Below are positions 9,950 through 21,606 of a DNA stretch of 64,000 bases, piece by piece. Numbering within the stretch: the stretch's first letter is position 1; each line of letters opens with the position of its first letter. The notes beneath the pieces are model-generated. The model searched no databases. It saw nothing but the letters and a program-made list of their open reading frames with translations, and was not told where the DNA came from. Both the position numbers and the translations under genes were made by a program. Source of the DNA: Bisporella sp. PMI_857 (lineage: Eukaryota > Ascomycota > Leotiomycetes > Helotiales > Helotiaceae). Where the stretch lies: contig JAJSPD010000104.1 of the NCBI GenBank assembly GCA_021307315.1, positions 1 to 64,000 on the forward strand, written 5' to 3'.

Positions 9950-12900
9950 ATGGATAACAACACACCAATCTATGATATCTCCAAGACCTGCGATTACCTT
10001 TTTATCAAGATTCTCAGTAAACCGGAAGCCGCCAGTGGGCTCGTTGCTGAAGCATTGTACCAGAGATTTAAGCAATGGGCAAAATATCTCGGAGTTTTCG
10101 CCCCAGAGAATGTCTCACTAGATACTCGTTTGCAGTATAGCGACTCAATCAGCCAAATCATCCTCCAGTTTTTGCAAATAGCGTCCCGGAATTTAGACCG
10201 TGGTGAGCCGCCTTAGTGCTTTTATTTCTCCCCATTATGAGAACTGAACTTTGTCAGTCAGCAAACTTGATGAAGCCCTGAAAGTGAGCAACTCTGAAGG
10301 AGAGAATTTGCAACGAAAAGTTGCAGAGGGGGTCGACCATGCGCCAGAGTCAGGTCCTTCCTCCCTTTTGGTGGAATCGTTACGAGCAGTAAAATCGGCC
10401 ATCGATGGTCTGTATCGCCTCGGAGCTGCGATTCGACAAACATCATCCTCGGCCCTTAATCAAAGAATAAACAACTTCGCTCAAGAAAATGACGATGTGG
10501 CCATTGAAGACATGGTATTTCTTCGACTCAAACACAAATTCTTTGACAAAGATCAGGAAGAAGGCACTATCAAAAGCCCGCTGTCTCTTTACAGACAACT
10601 AGCTATGTCTGTCTCCTTCCGCTATTTCGGGCTTCTGTATCGGCAAAGTCGGCGGGAGAAATTTGAAAAGAATCGAGAAACTGCTCCAGTACAACCTCAG
10701 ACTGAAAAATCACCGCCTCGGAAACCCAATCAATTGGAGAAGAAAGGCGGCTTAAATGATCTGAAGAAGTTAGCGGTCGCTAATTCTAAAATGAAGCCAC
10801 AGCCAGATAAATCAAAAGACGCGCCGACGACGGTCGACACTGAAAATGTTATTCAAAAGTATGCTGCCACAGGAACGGCATTTCTCGCACCCAAATCTGT
10901 ATTGTCTGCCGACATCAAAAATGCCAAGTACCCTAATCCCCCAATAGTTGATCCTCGCACCCGAGAAGCCTTGTGTTCATTCTGTGGAACGCCCATTTTC
11001 GAGATGGATTTGAAGAAGGACTGGTGGCGGTAAGCGCTCTCCGGCACCTTAAACAAAATACCCTAACATGTGTCAGTCATCACCTTGACCAAGACCTCAA
11101 GCTTTATACTTGTCTCTCTGAGACATGTGCGGAACCACCACAACTCTTTATCCGGTTTCAAGACTGGACTCAACATATGGATGAGCATCATTCGAAAGAA
11201 TGGATAAAGGAAATCCATAAGCCCCTTGGTTGGTGTTGTGACGTGGAGCACGACGATCGATATTTTGACAATGAAGAAACCTATGACCAACATGTTCAAG
11301 AAGCTCACCCTGAATATGAATCTGAGAAAACCGAACTTAAGGAATGGAGCGAACTGCAGCGAGAAAGATCTCCTTACATATGCCCCATTTGCAACTGCGT
11401 ACCAGAAGAGCTCGCCGTTATATTTCCATGGCTTCGAGAGGGACAGCTTACCAATCCAACAGCCATCGGAACAGAAGCTACAGCTCGAGCTTGGGCTGAA
11501 AATGAAGAGGCTGCTCGAAACAAGTTACTACTTCATATTGGCACCCATCTGAAGCAGCTTGGATTGATGTCAGTTGCGTACTTTAGAGATGACGCGGACG
11601 ACAATTCGATAGGCAGCAGAAAAGGTTCCATCTCTGTCGATCAAGATGGAGAAGTCCTCTTCGTTGAAAATCCACCAGATTATATTGACCCCCAGTTTGG
11701 AGACTATATGATGCCGACACGTCCAAAAGTATCCGATGAGGGCGTAGATTGGTCAGACGTCAAGAATTTGGATGTGGAAAACAAATCTATAGAAGATGAG
11801 AACGATCCCATATTGCAACACTTTAAGAGCCATCAGCTCTATTCACATAAGCAGCGTCTCTCGTCCACCCACGAAAAGGTCCAAGGCAAATATTTCGTAT
11901 TTTGGAATATGCCAGTGCCTTCTGGAGATGTTGCTCGTTGGGAGAATGACATTCATAAGCGTTTGACGGAAATTTTGTTACACTCTCTCAGAGCAGAAAA
12001 TGATAGCGATACCTCCATTTCCATCGATTTGCAAATGGCTGCCAAATCCTCACATGCGTCCAAACTTCGGCCTTCGATCATTATAAGATGTCGCACAATG
12101 AATATAAAAAAACAATTGCAGTCTTCTTTAAGCAAAATCGAATGGTTTAAAAATACAGGCTTCCCAAGGATCATTCATGTGGACGAAAGTGTCGGTTCCC
12201 ACGCTGTGGTTGGTGGAATCGAGACGGACATGGTCTTAAATATTGAAGCGCGGATACCAGATGATACACAAGTGTTATCTGGGGCTTTCGCGCGATTGAA
12301 GCCTTCAAACTCTGGATTTACGCTGGGAGGAAACATCCTCTTGAATGGGAAAGCATACTGTCTCACAACTTCGTATCCCTTCCATTCACCTGAACCCGAC
12401 CACGAACGCTCAGATTATGTTTCAACAACCAGCCTCGATGAAGATTGGACATCCGAATTTGGAGAGGATTCCAGTTCAGATGAGTTTACCGACGAGCTCA
12501 GTGATCCAGACAGAGACTATTCTAACGCCTTAGTCGATGAATCGGTGTATGCGCCAGAGGAAGTGCCTTATACTCCTCTAACATGCAAATTAGCGCATCC
12601 TTCACTCTCCAATAGTGCATTTCATGAGGATGCTCAGGATCCCTGGACCAATCTACCGAGAAATTGCTCTTGGGCTTTACTTAGAATAGATGATTATGCA
12701 TTAGTCCATAATACATATAGGCTCCCAGGCACTTCTTCTTCAGACGTACATATAGATGGCCTCTATATGAATAATGAATTTACGGAGGAAAAAGTGTGGA
12801 TCCTTGCTGGCAGTGGTATACGTCAAGGGGTTCTGAACAGCAACGCATCTTCAATTTTCATGCAAGGAGGTTACCATCATGTTCGGCATGTCTCGTTGAG

Positions 12901-14945
12901 AACTGCTCTCAGTATGTAAATCTTGTATAACCTCGATTCTTCCGCTGCTAACGCAGACTCAGGTCTTGGCGATTCAGGTTCTTGGGTGGTACAAGGTTCT
13001 CGATTGTGTGGCTTTCTAATTGCAGGTTCAGACTCACCACCGTGCGGTTACATGGTTACTATCGAAGACTGCTTTAGAGATATCAAATCATTATTTGGAG
13101 AGAACTCATCAATTTCGATTACTGTGAGTCGCTCTCTTTAGTCGAATTCTTAACAATCGATAGCCTCTTGCTACGCAAGTCATCTGATGGACTCTGACCA
13201 TATCATAGAAAATATCTGGCTCACCGTATCTTCGATCTACTCTTCAGAAACTTGATAGGAGCATACGTGAAATCCATGAAATCTCAAGAACCGATTTGGT
13301 CACGATTCACGTTCAAACGAGATTTGAAAGCCTTTTTGCAACATATCACTTATCAGGTGATGGCAGGGCAGAATGTATCGCACTGAACAATGATAATCGC
13401 GTTTTTGCTGTCGCTTCCCTATTCAAACCGTTTATTGCTGTTGGCATTGCTCGAATAATTGACGACTTGTCAATCTCTCTGAATGGCAATCACAAACAGT
13501 ACGCAGACCTCCGAGGGAGTTGGGAGAAAACATTTACAGAGGTTTTCAATCACTTTAGCGATGTCAAAATAGCACCTTTAGCGGGAGATCCGACCGTGGA
13601 GAATCTTCTCGTCCATTACAAAGGCGTAGACAATATGACTCATATTCTTTTCGCGCCTGACGGGTCGCCTCTTTTGTCTCAAAATGACTTTCGGGATATA
13701 GTGTCTCAATTTACGATCGACACAAGAAAAAAGCATAATAACAACACAATTTGGGCGACCTGTTCAAATGAGAACTATATTCTACTTGCTCTCCTTATCC
13801 AAGTTGTATCTAAAATGTCTTTGCCAGACTTTTTAAAGAAGTACGTTTTCGAACCTCTTGGAATGGAACACATTTACATGACGGAGGATGAATTAAAAAC
13901 CTTAGAGTATAAGCTGCTTGCGAAACCATACACAGTGTCAGCAAATGGGGTTAGCCATCTCGTCGTTTCCAACCATATTTCTTACTTTGCCGATACGATA
14001 AAGTTCGCTGTTGCTAGCGGTTATATTTCCGTTGGTGATTACGGAATATTTTTCCAAGCAATTTTCCAAGCACTATTCGAAAAGCCAAAAGCCCCGTGGT
14101 TCAATGAAAGATTTGCTAAACGCTTACTTACTACATCTTGCATAATCGATGGGCAAAATGGTGGGTACACACCGTGCGGAATAATGACACAATTATACGA
14201 CCGTTGGCCTGGATCCCATTCTTTCAACCAATCAATATGTCAAAACAGCCTATACAAAGACTTTATCTTAGGAAAGCGTCCCAATGCAAAAGCAATTAAA
14301 GCTCGGTATCTTGCTGGATCTGCGACTGGTTGGACTTCTTCTGCTTACCTTATGCCAGAACAAGAGGCCTTTATCATTGTTTTGACTAACACTAGCGGAG
14401 CTCTAGATACATCAGATCTTATCTCCAAGCTATGGCTGTCCGAGATATTTGACTTACAGCCAGCTAAATACATAAACGGCAAACCTGTACCTGCTTTTTT
14501 GGGTCCAGACACGACTCCGCCAGACAAAAGATCTGAAGTTCATTACGTTGAACTAGCGCGTCTAATTTATGCCGAAAACTCAGCGGCTTTCCAACAGCTT
14601 GAAGCAGAAGACTCACTTCCAGATACTCGAGCTTCAGACTTCCCGAATATCTGCGGAACCTATGTCAATATCAAAATGCGCCAGTCTTTACAAGTTTTTG
14701 ATATGGGAGGTGCGCTTTGCATTAAGCTGATTGGCTCAAGAGAGTCAGGGCTGATGCGGTTTGTTCGTATCGGCAGAGTATTTCGCATTTGTTCTTTTCC
14801 GAGAAATAACTCGCGTAGCCTAAGTATCGACTGCTTTGGTGCGTGGCGAAACCGAGATTTTGAGTTTAAAGAAACAGATCAGGAGGCATGCCTCCTCAGA
14901 AAAGGATTAAACCTTATAGATCGATTCATTCGAACAAGCTTTTAA
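9950..14945 (+). CDS. C2H2 zinc-finger / trypsin-like / beta-lactamase-like fusion protein
   Basis: Exons 9950-10202, 10258-11029, 11077-12911, 12957-13123 and 13209-14945 join in frame with introns of 55, 47, 45 and 85 bp and give 1587 residues. Order: a helical N-terminal part, charged linker, a C2H2-type array from about residue 325 (CSFC, CLSETC, CCDVEHD, CPICNC, each with downstream His), then an acidic linker. Next is a trypsin-like fold: GGNILLNGKAYCLTTSYP (about 755-772) and GDSGSWV (about 958). The C-terminal 550 residues are beta-lactamase-like: SxxK as SLFK (Ser1079/Lys1082) and LLVHYKGVDNMTHILFAPDG. The last intron (GTGAGT donor, CTCTGAC branch, ATCATAG acceptor) joins what could be taken for two genes. 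The usual catalytic His of the protease is replaced (TTSYP instead of a TTAHP-like motif), and the Tyr of the lactamase Y-x-N motif is Cys (about 1194). It lies head-to-head with the subtilisin-domain gene. Function unknown; a role in the same recognition locus is inference. Confidence 0.72.
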
Positions 14946-15355
14946 ACCATGTATCAGAACGCGACGAGATACCAAGTGTATTTTGGAGATGTATCGGCGC
15001 CAAAGGCAACCAAGGACTTGCACTTGCAAGTGTTAGAATCGGGCTTGATAATATTTGAACTGGAGCATCCAAGGCACGTTGAACAATATAAGTAGACCTA
15101 GCTTCAACCTACTGGCATCTAGAACGAGGGAATGAGGCTGAGGACTGGGAGGTACAACTGATGGAGACGACTTTAAGAATGCTTAGTCCAGAGCATCTAG
15201 ATACTCTAAGAAGCAGGAACAACCTAGCCAGTTCATACCGCTAACAAGAACGGTGGAATGGAGAAGAGTACTTGGACATTGAGTCAGCGAAAGGTAATGT
15301 CCTTCAAGGCCTGGAAGACGTTGGTCTTGGTGAACACTCGAAGATAGAGAAGATC
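14946..15355. other. Intergenic
   Basis: About 400 bases downstream of the fusion gene. Nothing recognised. Confidence 0.35.
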
Positions 15356-15986
15356 TCAGTCATAACCGAAGTCTATTTGGAAGGCTAGAGGACTTATATG
15401 GGCCTGCAGAATTGTGTTGATGCTCTTCGATTCACGACAGGAGATCACACACGTACATTCCGGCTCAGCGAGGCGGAAGCTTATCCGCGAATCTTGTGTG
15501 TACTGCTCCTGATTAATGCCGTAAACCCGATCCCAGATGTGAAGCGAATACATCAGAGGCAGGAACATGCCTAAAAATAATGGCAATGATTTCAAACTTT
15601 CTCAACATAACAGGCAACGCTAGACTGTAGAAAGACACCTCCAAACAGCTATCAAGCCCACCAAGGGCACATCGCAATGGCTCTATAGGTATTTTCACAT
15701 ATCGACGGTAGAAAGCTTTTCGTCCTCCTGAATCTCTATATCTTGGGAAGCCTGGTTTTGGGGGAAGTGTTATCTTCAGAGCGTACTGGAACGACTTCAA
15801 GGACATCCTGTTTCGGAAAACACGACAGATTGAGAGCCCCAGGGCAACATCTCTTATTGCTTTGCTCTTAGTGCATATGAGTAGGGGAGATACATGCTTG
15901 AGGAATCCATTGAAATATCCAACGCACTTATCCAGATCCATCATTCCAAAGTAGAAATACGCCGGTGCATTTTCCTTTTTGGGCAA
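15356..15986 (-). pseudogene. Possible gene remnant: two overlapping protein-like frames
   Basis: Two minus-strand frames look coding. One covers 15986-15513 (LDKCVGYFNGFLKHVSPLL ... ALPVMLRKFEIIAIIFRHVP). The other covers 15595-15356 (SLHIWDRVYGINQEQY ... ECTCVISCRES) and overlaps the first. They read like successive parts of one protein with a frame change around 15520-15595. A good intron signature (GTAACA donor, TTCTGACC branch, CTAG acceptor) ends at about 15987, just before the first frame, but joining it upstream runs into a stop. I do not recognise the family. Either a degraded gene or a gene whose introns I cannot place. Confidence 0.3.
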
Positions 15987-16748
15987 GTCTAGTTGTTGGT
16001 CAGAATCGCATAGGAAAAGCTGTTACCTGATCACAGATCATTTTTACCTAGCCCGAGATCACTGTTACCCATGCACTGGATTCTTTTCATATATGTCCTT
16101 AAAGCTGGTGATTTGAAGATGTCTTAGTAGGGCCTGAGACCGGTCGAACAGACGCTGGGTATGCCTGTCTCGCGGCGGGAGAGGCAAGGAAGGGGAATGC
16201 CCATTTTCAGATTGATGGATGCAAGAAGCCGTTTGTGTTGAGATCTTACCAAGGTGGCTACCGACTCGCCGGTGAAGGATACATATATCAAAGTGAATGC
16301 TGGCGTGGGGGCGGCAGATAAGAGGCTAGAATCAGAAGGCCGGAAGGTAGGTGCTCGATTATATTGATGGGATTAGCTGTAGTTGGAACATTACGTTGCT
16401 AGTGGCTAGAGCACGCTTTTGTGCTATCCCGGTGTTGGCATCATGTCTCTTTTGGTTCCTGATTGAAATGTAGACGTTGCAGTTCACGCAGATTCAGAGA
16501 ATAATATCACCTGCGCGTCAGATGTGTAATAATACACAGATACCGCGGTAGGACGCAGGCTTTTGTATGCAGGTCATCTGGAACTATCTTTATATTATAC
16601 AGCTCGAAGGGCTAGAGCTCAAATATATACATGGCAGACTATGGGCTCAGTTTTAGGCTTGGCAGATACCCCATGTTTTTTTATACAGTCTAATAACCAT
16701 CCAACCCCCCCCTTTCCCACCTTCATTACACCCCATTGATCCTTATTT
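15987..16748. other. Intergenic
   Basis: About 760 bases up to the VTC4 stop. No supported gene or structured RNA. It presumably includes the VTC4 3' UTR. Confidence 0.4.
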
Positions 16749-19322
16749 TTATATCTGAAACCAGTCTACAATCCCCCTATCATTCAGCTCAAATATGGCG
16801 TTAAGCACAATCGCAATGAACAGCGCCGCACAAAGCACCGTCGGTCCGACTTTATCATGATACTTGATGGCTTTTCGCTCGCGAATCGCTCGAGAGCGGT
16901 ATAGATAGATGGCTACACTATAGAGAAGGGAGAGGATGGCGACGAAGCTGAAGGAGCCGGCTGCGATGAATGAGATGCGAGTAGGTTTCGCGCCGAAGTT
17001 CAGCAGTGTGGCGGCGATTGTGCCGATGTAGATTGAAAACTCGAGCTGGAAAATGTTAATGTCTTGTTTGAAGGTATGAAGCGATGAGAAAAGGAAATGT
17101 GCTTACCCAAGAGAGGAAGGTTCTTTCGGCGGCAAAGTACACTTTTGGCTCGACACGGACGGGAACATGGATTTTCTTGCCTTTTGGCGCTTTGAATTTC
17201 TTATTCTGAATTTGATCATTTCGGATGGGCGCCATTGTTCCACTAGTAGGTGGCAAGATGGTGGGTTTGGGTCGAGGGTTTAAATAACTTAGGGCTGTCA
17301 GGAGCCGATCGCCAGCTATGTTAGCATTCTTCTTGAGAGCAGCCTTGTAGAATGTCCATCCACCTATCCGCCGAGCTTCCTCATACGCATCGCTCTCTGC
17401 ATCTTCGTCGTCTGAATCATACAGTGCATAATCATCACTCAGGGGTTGGGCTGCCAATTGCTCTTCGACATCAAGAGCATTTCCAGTCGCACGCGTCTCT
17501 AGGTCCCTTGCCTCAAGAGCTTCACGAACGCCACGTAGCCTCTGCACATCTTCTTCAGAATCGCCTGCCACCGTGGTCCCTTGTGATTCTGGGAGAAGCT
17601 CAATCTCATCATCACTGTCATCATCTTCGTCATCGTCGTCACTTGTCGAACTTTTAGACTGACCCGGACGTCGAATACCAAAATGCTGTGTTACAGGCTT
17701 TTTGATATCGACATTCATTTGCGGCATCCAGAAAGGTAAGAGATTGATACGATCTGGGAATAGTGTTGCCGTTCCGTGGATGAACTTTGAAAATTTTGGC
17801 ACGGCTTCCACAAGGTGGCTCGCAATGAGCTCTCGAATCCACTCAGGCGGTTCTTGTCCGACTTGAGTCTGTAACTTGACTTCTAGGACCGCATAAGGGA
17901 AACGTTCGATGTCCTCTGCGGGTAATTGGGAGAATGGCCAATCAATACCAATATCCATTCTCCGCCAGTTGTCTCCGGATCTCCGTTTGCCATCTAGATT
18001 ATCTTCTCGTACCATGGTAAGCTCGGTGTCAAGGGAGATGCGGACTCGTGCATCAGCAGGAAGCTGAAAAGCAGTTCTGTTGTAGAATGAACGGCAGACT
18101 GGCTTGTATCCCTTCTTGATGACCGAGTACTGCACTTCTTTTGCAAGTCGTTCATCTTCATCTATTTGCTTCGCTGTTTTCTTGCCATCTTTCCGTGCCT
18201 TGTCAAAGATGGCAGCAGGTAGCAATTCTCCCTTCATAAATGCATTGACATTTTTCTCCTTGATGCCAAACCTTGCTTTGACAGATTTTTCGCCTGTCCA
18301 GTCTTCGCGATGCGTTTTTCGCTCTACGAATATCTGCTCAGTGTCCATGCTACCATACCATCTCAGGCGTATAGCTTCTGCGCCTTCAGTCTTCTTCAGG
18401 CGGCCCTCATATAGCTCCCATGTTTCAGGATTATCGTAGTAAATCGACGTGATAGCGGAATCGGCTGTCTCGAATTCCTTGTTAGGATTGAAGACCAAGA
18501 CTGGCAAATGCTACCCAAGATTAGTCATTCCTGATTTGTGAGAAATTCTAAATTCTTACCTTAAGAATCAGAAGCTTCAGCTCTGTGATATTGTCCGGAT
18601 GAACCCAATATTTGGTAGTATTACGAATGAAGCTGCCTTGACTTCCACCAGCAGAGCTATCACCCTTAACAGGATTACCTCGAGTCCTCACCATATCATA
18701 CAACTTCGACAACTTAACAATGTCCGCATCGTAATTATTCTTGAAAAACGGCTTGGCCTTTAATCTGGCGGCAAATACAGGTTTCAGCATCCATTTAGGG
18801 TTTTGTTTCTACCAAGGTTAGCCAAGTACCTCTTACTCAATCAATCGAACCTACATCATGCTTTTTAATGATCTTCTGGAATCCGGTATAATTCAGTTGC
18901 ACAAACTTGGCCAAGTCATGCACATCCGCAATAATATCACTCAGATCATCCTCCAGCATCATAAACTCCTCCTCTGTTGGCGCATCATCATCGTTCCTCT
19001 GCCTATCCCGCCCTACAGGACCTCTGTTATGTAGTCTCGAAACCACGTCATCAACCTCCTTCTGGCTCGCAACAATGCGTCTGCCAATCTCAATCAGCTT
19101 GACCTTCTGCTTCGTATACACCTTATCGAGCTCCGTTTCCAAGCGATCGATAAACCTCCTCTCATCCTCATCGGTCCATTCTTTGCGCTGAGGCTTCGGT
19201 TTGCCGAGCTGAAGTGGCCCCCTGTATTCTGTCTTCAGGAGGTCCTTGAGCTCATCATAGTTTATATAGTGCCATGAGTATTCCTTAATAACGCTCGTGC
19301 GGAGCTGTTCGCCGAACTTCAT
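16749..19322 (-). CDS. VTC4: Vacuolar transporter chaperone 4, polyphosphate polymerase
   Basis: Catalytic subunit of the VTC complex, which makes polyphosphate from ATP and moves it into the vacuole. Exons 19322-18855, 18808-18560, 18510-17107 and 17045-16749 give 805 residues. An N-terminal SPX domain (MKFGEQL..., with KIIKKHD at its end) binds inositol pyrophosphates. The central VTC tunnel domain keeps the basic catalytic set: RLRWYG (Arg287/Arg289), [21 protein letters not shown], the metal-binding Glu in AVLEVKLQ, and [10 protein letters not shown]. These residues argue for VTC4 rather than the degenerate VTC2/3. A long acidic insert follows (about 520-620). The last exon encodes three hydrophobic segments of the DUF202-like membrane domain. 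I chose the ATG at 19322 because it starts exactly at the SPX consensus. The next gene upstream (DPH4) is divergent. Confidence 0.93.
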
Positions 19323-19840
19323 AACGATGACGCCGGGCTTGAAGTGGTAATGGCCGGGAGCACCTGTGGTTCGTTTCTGCCAGTAACTTGTGCGAGTCTG
19401 GAGGTCGTGGACAATCAGCATTGAGTGCTATGACGGAAGAGCATAACTATTAAAAGAAAGAGCACAGGTGGAATGTCTCACGAATGGGAGAACATATGAT
19501 GAAGCTCTGAGTTGGGGGAAATACCTTGCTGAAAAACTGATTACAACAAGAATGCACTTGAGCTGCAAGCCCCGCCCAAGACTTGGTGATAGCACCTAAA
19601 ATCCATAGTTTAGAGGATAGCTCAGAGCTTGTGTAATTGACCAATGATAAGGCCGACCCGGCCCATGTGCTTGTGGGTTGTAATTGTAGCCGGTCCGACA
19701 TTTTTCCGAAGCTCGGCACCTCACCCCTGCCACATCAATCTTGGCATAGATTAGCACTCTGAATTTCAGGCACAGCCTATCTACGGTTCACCCCTCCTGC
19801 CTACCTGATATCAAATTCAATCTTCTGGGCAATAAGAACA
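19323..19840. promoter_or_regulatory. Bidirectional promoter region, VTC4 / DPH4
   Basis: 518 bases between divergent start codons. No specific site was identified. An 89-codon minus-strand open frame here has no protein-like features. Confidence 0.4.
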
Positions 19841-20365
19841 ATGCCTGCCTCTACTGCTTCCGCAACATACTACGACATCCTCGCCCTTCCCACCCCTCTC
19901 CGCACCTCTTTCATCCCACCAAAAACTCTCAAAACCGCATATCGACACGCGCTCCTCCAAAACCACCCAGACAAATCCTCCCCAGCTTCCTCTTGTACGT
20001 CAGAGAGGCCTATAGTCTACTCAATAGATGAGATCACGCGTGCATACCAAGTCCTAGGGCATACAAAGAAGCGGGCAGAGTATGATCTTGTGCTGCTGAA
20101 GATCACTCAAAGTGGTGGTGAGAAAGGGATTGCGGAGAGGGAAGGGAAGACAGGGTTGGAGACGGTGGATTTAGATGATTTAGAGTTTGAAGGGGAGGGC
20201 AAGGAAGCTGGAACTTGGAGTAAACAATGCAGATGTGGGGATGAGAATGGATTTGTGGTTACCGAGGAGGATTTGGAGGGCAATGTGAGTGAAGGGGAAA
20301 TAGTTGTTGGGTGTAGAGGATGTAGTCTTTCGTTGAAAGTTTTGTTTGGGGTGCTGGATGGGTGA
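19841..20365 (+). CDS. DPH4: Diphthamide biosynthesis protein 4 (J domain + CSL zinc finger)
   Basis: Single exon, 174 residues. The N-terminal J domain starts TYYDILALP and holds the HPD motif (NHPDKSS, about residue 44) and a helix IDEITRAYQVLGHTKKRAEYD. The C-terminal CSL zinc finger has the two CxC/CxxC pairs: CRCGDENGFVV and later VGCRGCSLSLKVLF. This order and size are typical of DPH4/JJJ3, which delivers iron or electrons to the Dph1-Dph2 enzyme in the first step of diphthamide formation on elongation factor 2. The fungal J domain here has a short insert (PTPLRTSFIPP) after the first helix. Cytosolic, with no signal peptide or membrane segment. Confidence 0.9.
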   Translation: MPASTASATYYDILALPTPLRTSFIPPKTLKTAYRHALLQNHPDKSSPASSCTSERPIVYSIDEITRAYQVLGHTKKRAEYDLVLLKITQSGGEKGIAEREGKTGLETVDLDDLEFEGEGKEAGTWSKQCRCGDENGFVVTEEDLEGNVSEGEIVVGCRGCSLSLKVLFGVLDG

Positions 20366-21606
20366 CTGGACTATATATCACGAGAAATTCTGGCGTGCGC
20401 ATTGTGATGGGGGATGGGAAAGAATTATGCCATCAACATATACGAGCGAAGGCAACGATGGACCGTGGAAAGGATGACCACAGACCTGCGCAGACGAAGC
20501 CTCTATGCAGGATTCGCGCAGATGGTGCGAGAAGTTGGTGTGCTAGATGGCAGCCAAAATATCTTGACAATATGCGGTACCACCAAAAATGCCATCCACC
20601 TACCGCTTAGTCGGGTAGACAGATGACACTGGAAATCGAATAGGCACGTCACCCAAAACCCCGCAAGATATAAGCTGAACAGAATCCACGTGGACTCCAT
20701 CGCACTAAACTATGGTCGCCAATACGCCTACTACGGGTGGAAAGCGAAATTACTTCAACTCTTAATATCGAAATGTGCCGACTTCCTATGACTTCCAATC
20801 AAAGCTCGAGAGCTATTGGTCGCCTCAAACTTGCGGTTATTCCTCTTGCAACATGTTGAATATGATCAACGTACGTCAACACCGCAGAGAATATTGAGCG
20901 GCGTTGAGAGGACTTGTGTTGCTGAAGAAGAAACGCGTCCCAAAAATGTGAAAATATATACTACGCTAACTGGGCGGTGAATGAGAGGCTAGCCGAGAGT
21001 GGCAGTTTCATGTCCTCAAACCCCAGGAGGATTGAGTGGAAGGATGTCCTTTGGTCACGAGTTCTGAATATCCCTGGTATTGTTAAAACAAGCCTTTTCG
21101 GCGCAAGTGATCTTCTTATTATAAAAGAAACATCTTGTATCACTAATTGAGCAGGTCGGTTACTGACGGCATATCTGCTATCTGATAGTTTGCTGTTTAT
21201 GATGTACTGTATAGGATCTGTACTGTACCTACGTCCATAAAATTTACAAGGAAGATGAAGTGGAGCTCGAAGAGAATGAACCGTGATCCGGTAATGCATA
21301 ACAGGAGTTACACTAGTATGATACAGTTCAAGTACAATCCTCAGGATTTGGCCTGCATGCAGAGGAGGGTCACTTACCGTACTTGGGGTCTTGTCTTGGC
21401 ATATCTCCATGCCAAGATAATGCTCAATTCCAGGGCACGGCAGAAGCTTTCATGCATGCTACCATACACTATGCTGCTGTGAGGAACTTTGGAACGAGGT
21501 ATTCACATACTTGTAACTTACCCGCATCCCCCACCTTCCTATAGAGGTCCCCTCTTTCATTGCCTCTCATTCCTCGAGCGCATTTGCTCACCTCCTCCCC
21601 TAGTCA
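20366..21606. other. Intergenic, DPH4 to aminopeptidase
   Basis: About 1.2 kb. A 149-codon minus-strand open frame at 20961-21410 shows no domain, membrane segment or plausible context, and I take it as chance. No tRNA or repeat seen. The right end must carry the aminopeptidase promoter; pyrimidine-rich tracts occur at 21520-21600, as is common upstream of fungal start codons. Confidence 0.4.

Noticed and set aside
13296..14945. A separate beta-lactamase-like gene starting near 13296
   Set aside because: The frame has no ATG there, and protein-like sequence extends upstream to an acceptor that joins in phase with the preceding exon.
19450..19719. 89-codon frame upstream of VTC4
   Set aside because: No protein-like pattern; it overlaps the presumed promoter/5' UTR.
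20961..21410. 149-codon minus-strand frame
   Set aside because: No domain, no splice partner, and composition like intergenic sequence.
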